A stretch of 64,000 nucleotides of DNA, taken from assembly GCA_007570785.1 (NCBI GenBank), contig ML664159.1, positions 7,658,344 through 7,722,343 of the forward strand, written 5' to 3'. Made by a program: the position numbers and the translations under genes. How positions within the stretch are numbered: position 1 is the stretch's first letter; every line of letters begins with the position of its first letter. Source of the DNA: Antilocapra americana (taxonomy: Eukaryota; Chordata; Mammalia; Artiodactyla; Antilocapridae). The notes under the pieces were generated by a model, which worked only from the letters and a program-made list of their open reading frames with translations, did not search any database and was not told the origin of the DNA. Below, piece by piece: positions 59,490-64,000 of the stretch.

Positions 59490-59930
59490 ATAACCTTCTT
59501 GGTGAAAAGTCTGCTTTTGAAGCCAGGATAAGCTATCAGTCCACAGCAACTCTGATGGTGGTCAGGGCAGTGCGGGCAGCAATGGGGAGGCAGAAGAAGC
59601 TTGGGAAAGGGGTGGTAACATGGAGAAGTAGTCTCTGAAACAGAGTACAATGATCTTACTAGATCCTGGGGTTAACATCATAGCCAGAACTTTAGAAGCC
59701 ACATTTTCATTTAATAAAGTATTAAACTGTGAGCAGCAAAATAGATGACCAACAAAAAAGATGATTTGAATATTGAATATTTTTTTCAAGTAAGAAGAAT
59801 TCTAAAATGGTCAAAGTTAGGCTCAGTTACTCAAAATTCCTTTAGGGAACCTAGTTATTGTCTATCCTTCCTTCTAGATATTCTAAGTAGGTGACTTTTT
59901 CCTCATGGTTTCAAAATGGTTGTTGAACCT
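59490..59930. other. Unassigned sequence
   Basis: Nothing recognised. Confidence 0.4.
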
Positions 59931-59934
59931 ATTG

Positions 59935-60478
59935 TTTTTGTTCAATAGCTAAGTTGTTTCTGACTCTTTGCAACCCCATGGACTGCAGCATGCCAGGCTT
60001 CCCCGTTCTTCACTATCTCCTGGACTTTGCTCAAACTCATGTCCATTGAGTTGGTGATGCCATCCAGCCATCTTGTTCTACGTTACCCTTTCTTCTCCTG
60101 GCCCCATATATTTCCCATTATCAAGGTCTTTTCCAATGACTATGCTCTTTACATCAGGTAGCCAAAGTATTGGAACTTCAGCTTCAGTATTATTTTTCCC
60201 AATGAATATTCAGTCAGGCTTGATTTACTGTAAAACTGACTGATTTGATTTCCTTCACAAGAGTCTTCTCCAACACCGAAATTTGAAAGCATCATTTCTT
60301 CAGTTCTCAGCCTTCTTTATGTTACAACTCAAATCTGCACATGACTAGTGGAAAACCCACAACTTTGACTATATGGACTTTTGTTGGCAAAGTGATGTCT
60401 TTGCTTTTTAATACACTGTCTAGGTTTGTCATAGCTTTTCTTCCAAGGAATGAGTATCTTTTAATTTCATGGCTTCTG
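59935..60478 (-). mobile_element. BovB LINE, 3' fragment, diverged
   Basis: Reversed BovB from 'gttcaatagctaagttgttt' through 'tgccatccagccatcttgtt' to 'atcttttaatttcatggctt'. More diverged than the other BovB copies and without any useful open frame, so probably an older insertion. Confidence 0.93.
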
Positions 60479-60479
60479 T

Positions 60480-61540
60480 ACCTGTGTGTCTTGTATTAAG
60501 GATCTGGAAAGGTAGAATGCAGAAGAACCATACTTATTATTTTCCAATGGACTTATTTATTTTTCAGCCAAGAAGAGAAGCCCTACTCAAAGATGTTCAT
60601 TTATAGGACTATCTGGGACTGTCATGTGACTTTCTTTGGGTGAAAGCAAAATAAACTATTTCGGTTTTCAGGCTCGTTGAGAGAGGACAAGAGAAAGAGA
60701 GATTGGTTGGGAACAAGTATTGAGTGAAAAAAACACTTTTGCTACACAGCCCAGACATTATTGATCTAGATGGGACAAAATGCTTGTGAGGGATTGGTGT
60801 GGGTCAGGTGGGTTTATCCTCATTATGCTGGCATGGAAACTGAACACGAAGAAATCTATTTCCTTGCCATTGAAAACAGGTCGACTGCCTACGTCTGTTG
60901 CTTTGCTAATGAATGACTCAATAGGTACAACCTACTTAAACCTTTCTATAAGTTTTAAGGCATAATATAGTGACATAGTATCAGATACAAAACAATTTTT
61001 CAAAGCATTATCTATCTTTCTCCCTATTTTTGTGTTTTGGAAGCCTATTCTTCTCGGTGTCCTTTTGGTGGTGAGAACAGAACCACACTAAATTATCTCA
61101 AGGAAAAGTCAGGTTACCCCTTTTTATCTCTGCCTCTTTTATTTCCCACTGTTTCGTTGTGGACCAGATTTCTCTGCACAGGATTTTCAGCCAGGTTTCC
61201 AACTAGGTTCCCACTATACAACTTTTCCTTTAGCTTGGTTCAGATTCTATGAATAAAATGAAAGCAATGTATGCTCTTCTTTCTTTATGTGTGATCAAGT
61301 ATAAAGTTTTATACAAATATCTGTCGGATGTTCTAGCTACTTCCTATTATCCATTTATCTTTTCCTCCTTAGAAATAACCTCTATTTTCAGTTGAACATA
61401 TTGTCCATGATGTAGAAGTCTACCCATCCCATTTTGCCCTGCAATCAGAGCTCCGTCGTGTGACAAAGTTTCAGCCAAAGAGTTTTATTTTTAGTTTGTT
61501 TCTTTTTAAAGTGTTTTTTACCCCAATGTAGAACATTTTA
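60480..61540. other. Unassigned sequence
   Basis: No gene or repeat recognised. Small frames at 60,780 and 61,037 have no family features. Confidence 0.4.
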
Positions 61541-61544
61541 TAGT

Positions 61545-61703
61545 CTTTATTGAATTTGTTACAGTATTCCTTCTATTTTATTAATGTTTTGGATTTGGAG
61601 CCATGAGGATTGTGGGATCTTAGCTCCCCCATCAGGGATAGAACCAGCACCCCCTGCATTGGAAAGCAAAGTCTTTGCCACTGGCCCACTGGGGAAGTCC
61701 TGC
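61545..61703 (-). mobile_element. CHR-type (cetartiodactyl tRNA-derived) SINE
   Basis: On +: 'agtctttattgaatttgtta', 'gattgtgggatcttagctcc', 'cagggatagaaccagcaccc', 'cctgcattggaaagcaaagt', then 'gcccactggggaagtcc'. This is the reversed CHR pattern, distinct from Bov-tA. Confidence 0.85.
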
Positions 61704-61709
61704 CATTGA

Positions 61710-62870
61710 GTTTTAGATGAAAGTATTGTGGGTGACATTTAGAAAATCTTTAAGAGGCAGGCCATCTGTCACCTGGGTTAGGATATGGTATGTGAAATTC
61801 AGGCAGTCATCTTGGACTAACAGAATGGGGGCTTTGACTAAGGGATGGAGGGGAAAGAGACCCAGCAGTGGGTAGGAGGGAGAAGCTGAGGAGCTCATGG
61901 AGCTATCATCCCAGCTCTTACTTATGAAATAAAAGGATATTATTATTTAAAATCCCACTGTAAATTCTCATTACCAACCACACTGACAGCCTAATAAGTA
62001 GTACAGAAATAATAGGATGGTCAGCATCTAAACCTGGAAGCTAGAGAATTTTTCTCTGAGGCAGGAGCAGCTGGTGCTATAACAGCTGCTGTTGGTGGTG
62101 ATGAGTGGTGTATAATGACAGTTTAAGACAAGATGCTCCAGCACAGTGAAAAGAGATTCTCCAAATGTGAATCCCTTGGCACAAAAATAAGAACTTATAA
62201 ACTCAACCTTTGTGGCTGAGTGAAAAGAAGGTAAAAATCCTGGCCTGTCATTAATCCTAGAGATGAACCATAAACTTAGGATTCAGTAAGTACTGGATAC
62301 TTTAATTTTAGAAATGTTTGTCTAGTGTTATCACCATAATTTTTGAAGGAACATATAATTTAGCAAAGATTGTATTCATGTCTTTCTTATTCATTAAGGC
62401 TTATGTAATTTAAATCTGCATAAAACATTTGTCCAAGAAATATTTTTAGTTTTTAGAACCTCTAAAGCTTTAGAGCTTGAAAAAAAAGATATTGAGATTT
62501 TTTTTCCAGGGGGAAAAATGCATCAAAAATATTTTGGTACATGATATTTAACTGAATTTTAAATGTGGCAAAATATTATTTTATCTATAATTGAACTGAC
62601 ATATTCTTCAGCTGCTGACTTAAGTTTTTGTATCTCCACATATCAAGGGGCTTCTTTATATTTACACATACAGTTTTAACAGGTAGTTATTAAATGCATA
62701 TTTAAAGATGTAAGAAAAGGCTCTACTTGGGAAAACACTTATTTTTTCATAAGCTTTTTCACTCCTAAGTATATTAATCAGACTATTTAGGAACATTTTA
62801 TTGCTTTGTTATTTAAAAAAAATGCTTTAGAATGGAGGAATCTATGGCTACTATTTTTTCTGGAGTCCCC
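61710..62870. other. Unassigned AT-rich sequence
   Basis: Nothing recognised. Confidence 0.4.
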
Positions 62871-62882
62871 CTTTGGGATTTT

Positions 62883-63076
62883 GGTCATCCCTGGTGGCTC
62901 ATACGGTAAAGAATCCACCTGCAGTGGGAGATAGGTGGGTTTGACCCCTGGGTTGGGAAGATCCCCTGGAGAAGGGAAGGCTATCCACTTCAGTATTCTG
63001 GTCTGGAGAATTCCATGGACTATATAGTCCACGGGGTAGCAAAGAGTCAGACGTGACAGAGGGTGTTTCACTTCAC
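62883..63076 (+). mobile_element. Bov-tA SINE with 10-bp TSD
   Basis: Young-looking full-length copy: 'catccctggtggctcatacg', 'gggtttgacccctgggttgg', 'ttccatggactatatagtcc' and tail 'gtgtttcacttcac'. TSD TTGGGATTTT at 62,873-62,882 and 63,077-63,086. Confidence 0.95.
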
Positions 63077-63089
63077 TTGGGATTTTAGA

Positions 63090-64000
63090 CCAGTGCTGGC
63101 AATAATAACTGAAGACTTGCTACTGATTAAGAAGGAATATAAACATTTTGCTGTCAAAGTTCTAGAGAACAATGGAATATTATATTTTGCTTTTCATTGA
63201 GAGGTCGTATTTTTCTTTTTCTTTTTTTTATATGACACAGTTGCTCTGTTCTTTCAGTCACTACATGGCTCTTAGTTTGTCTGAACAAACCCACTTAAGA
63301 ATCTGCTTCCTCCTTGTTTCTTAAGCTTCATTATATAATAAGAGTTCAAGAATGAACACTTGATTCATTCAGTTATTCAACACTAAATTCTATTATTGTA
63401 TCTCAAATACTGAGGAATAGGCTGAAATCACTTTCCATAGTATAAATTGGATTTGTGACTTTTGTCACAAAAATCAGGCTATTCTGTAAGTTCCATTCAA
63501 TAGCAGCAGTCAGTCTACTCTCCTCAGCACTGAGAGCATTGTCTATTCCATTGTAAATGCTCAATATGTATTTATTCAATGAATCAACTAGATATTTTGG
63601 TTGGAGATAAGAGAAATCCAATTCAAGCTAAAAGGCAAATTTGGTCACGGAATCTTCCTAAGTGAGCAGAGGGAGACTGTAAGTTGGCCCCAAGTAGGGT
63701 TAATGGCAAAAATAATAAGCTGAATTGCACAGATACAGACAAATCAGTGTGAATCCTGATTTTAGCTGGCTGCTCTTGGTTAAGGTTATACTGACTGTTA
63801 ATTTGCCCTGGCTTCAGGAATGGGTGTAAATAGGGCCTTAGATACTGATAGTACTGTTCCTGTCTGGTGATTTTTGTTTTGTTTTGTTTTGTTTATTTGT
63901 TTTATCTTTGTCCCCTTATTTCCCTCCTGCTAGAGTGGCTCAGTCCTCATGGCTTCTGACAGCTGGAAAAGTTCACACATATAAACTGTGATTGGGCAGA
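63090..64000. other. Unassigned sequence with (GTTTT)n at 63,871-63,895
   Basis: A short (GTTTT)n run lies near the right end. No gene or transposable element is recognised in the rest. Confidence 0.5.

Overview
This is nuclear DNA of a ruminant (Bovidae or a close pecoran). It carries many copies of BovB LINEs, tRNA-derived Bov-tA SINEs, a Bov-A2 dimer and a CHR-type SINE, together with ruminant L1 and the older mammalian MIR, L2 and L1M layers. The species cannot be told from the sequence. No intact protein-coding gene or convincing exon is visible, so the window reads as intergenic or deep-intronic sequence shaped mainly by LINE machinery. No new biological system was found. The most informative content is a set of retrotransposition events whose target-site duplications (TSDs) can be read directly.

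Layout. 0-17 kb: mostly AT-rich unique DNA with scattered Bov-tA SINEs, MIR and L2 remnants, an L1 with a 5' inversion (5,534-5,994) and a probable solo LTR (about 16.5-16.96 kb). 17-20.3 kb: a badly decayed endogenous retrovirus pol remnant on the minus strand, split by a ruminant L1 that contains a 10-N assembly gap. 21-26 kb: a dimeric SINE, unassigned sequence and a second 3' L1 copy. 27-32 kb: old L1/HAL1-like fragments, one split by a BovB piece. 32-34 kb: an L1 with an apparent 3' transduction, then a full-length RPL9 processed pseudogene with one nonsense codon and an unusually long read-through 3' end. 35-41 kb: MIR, SINEs, a U6 snRNA pseudogene abutting a SINE, and old L1. 41.8-43.8 kb: two BovB copies tail to tail, forming arms of about 0.93 kb around a 37-bp spacer. 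47.9-54 kb: an L1 split by a SINE, a Bov-A2 dimer, and a BovB with an 11-bp TSD beside an L1 tail. 55-58.2 kb: a long BovB with a 5' inversion and TSD. 59-64 kb: further SINE, BovB and CHR copies.

There is no operon or pathway to describe. The links between features are parasitic: L1 enzymes explain the RPL9 retrocopy, and the SINEs and U6 copy also depend on LINE machinery. Nested insertions give relative ages: MIR older than Bov-tA, ERV older than L1, L1 older than BovB, and L1 older than Bov-tA. Element boundaries without a stated TSD are good to about 5-20 bp for young copies and 50 bp or worse for old ones. Family names come from recognition by eye, not a repeat-library search.
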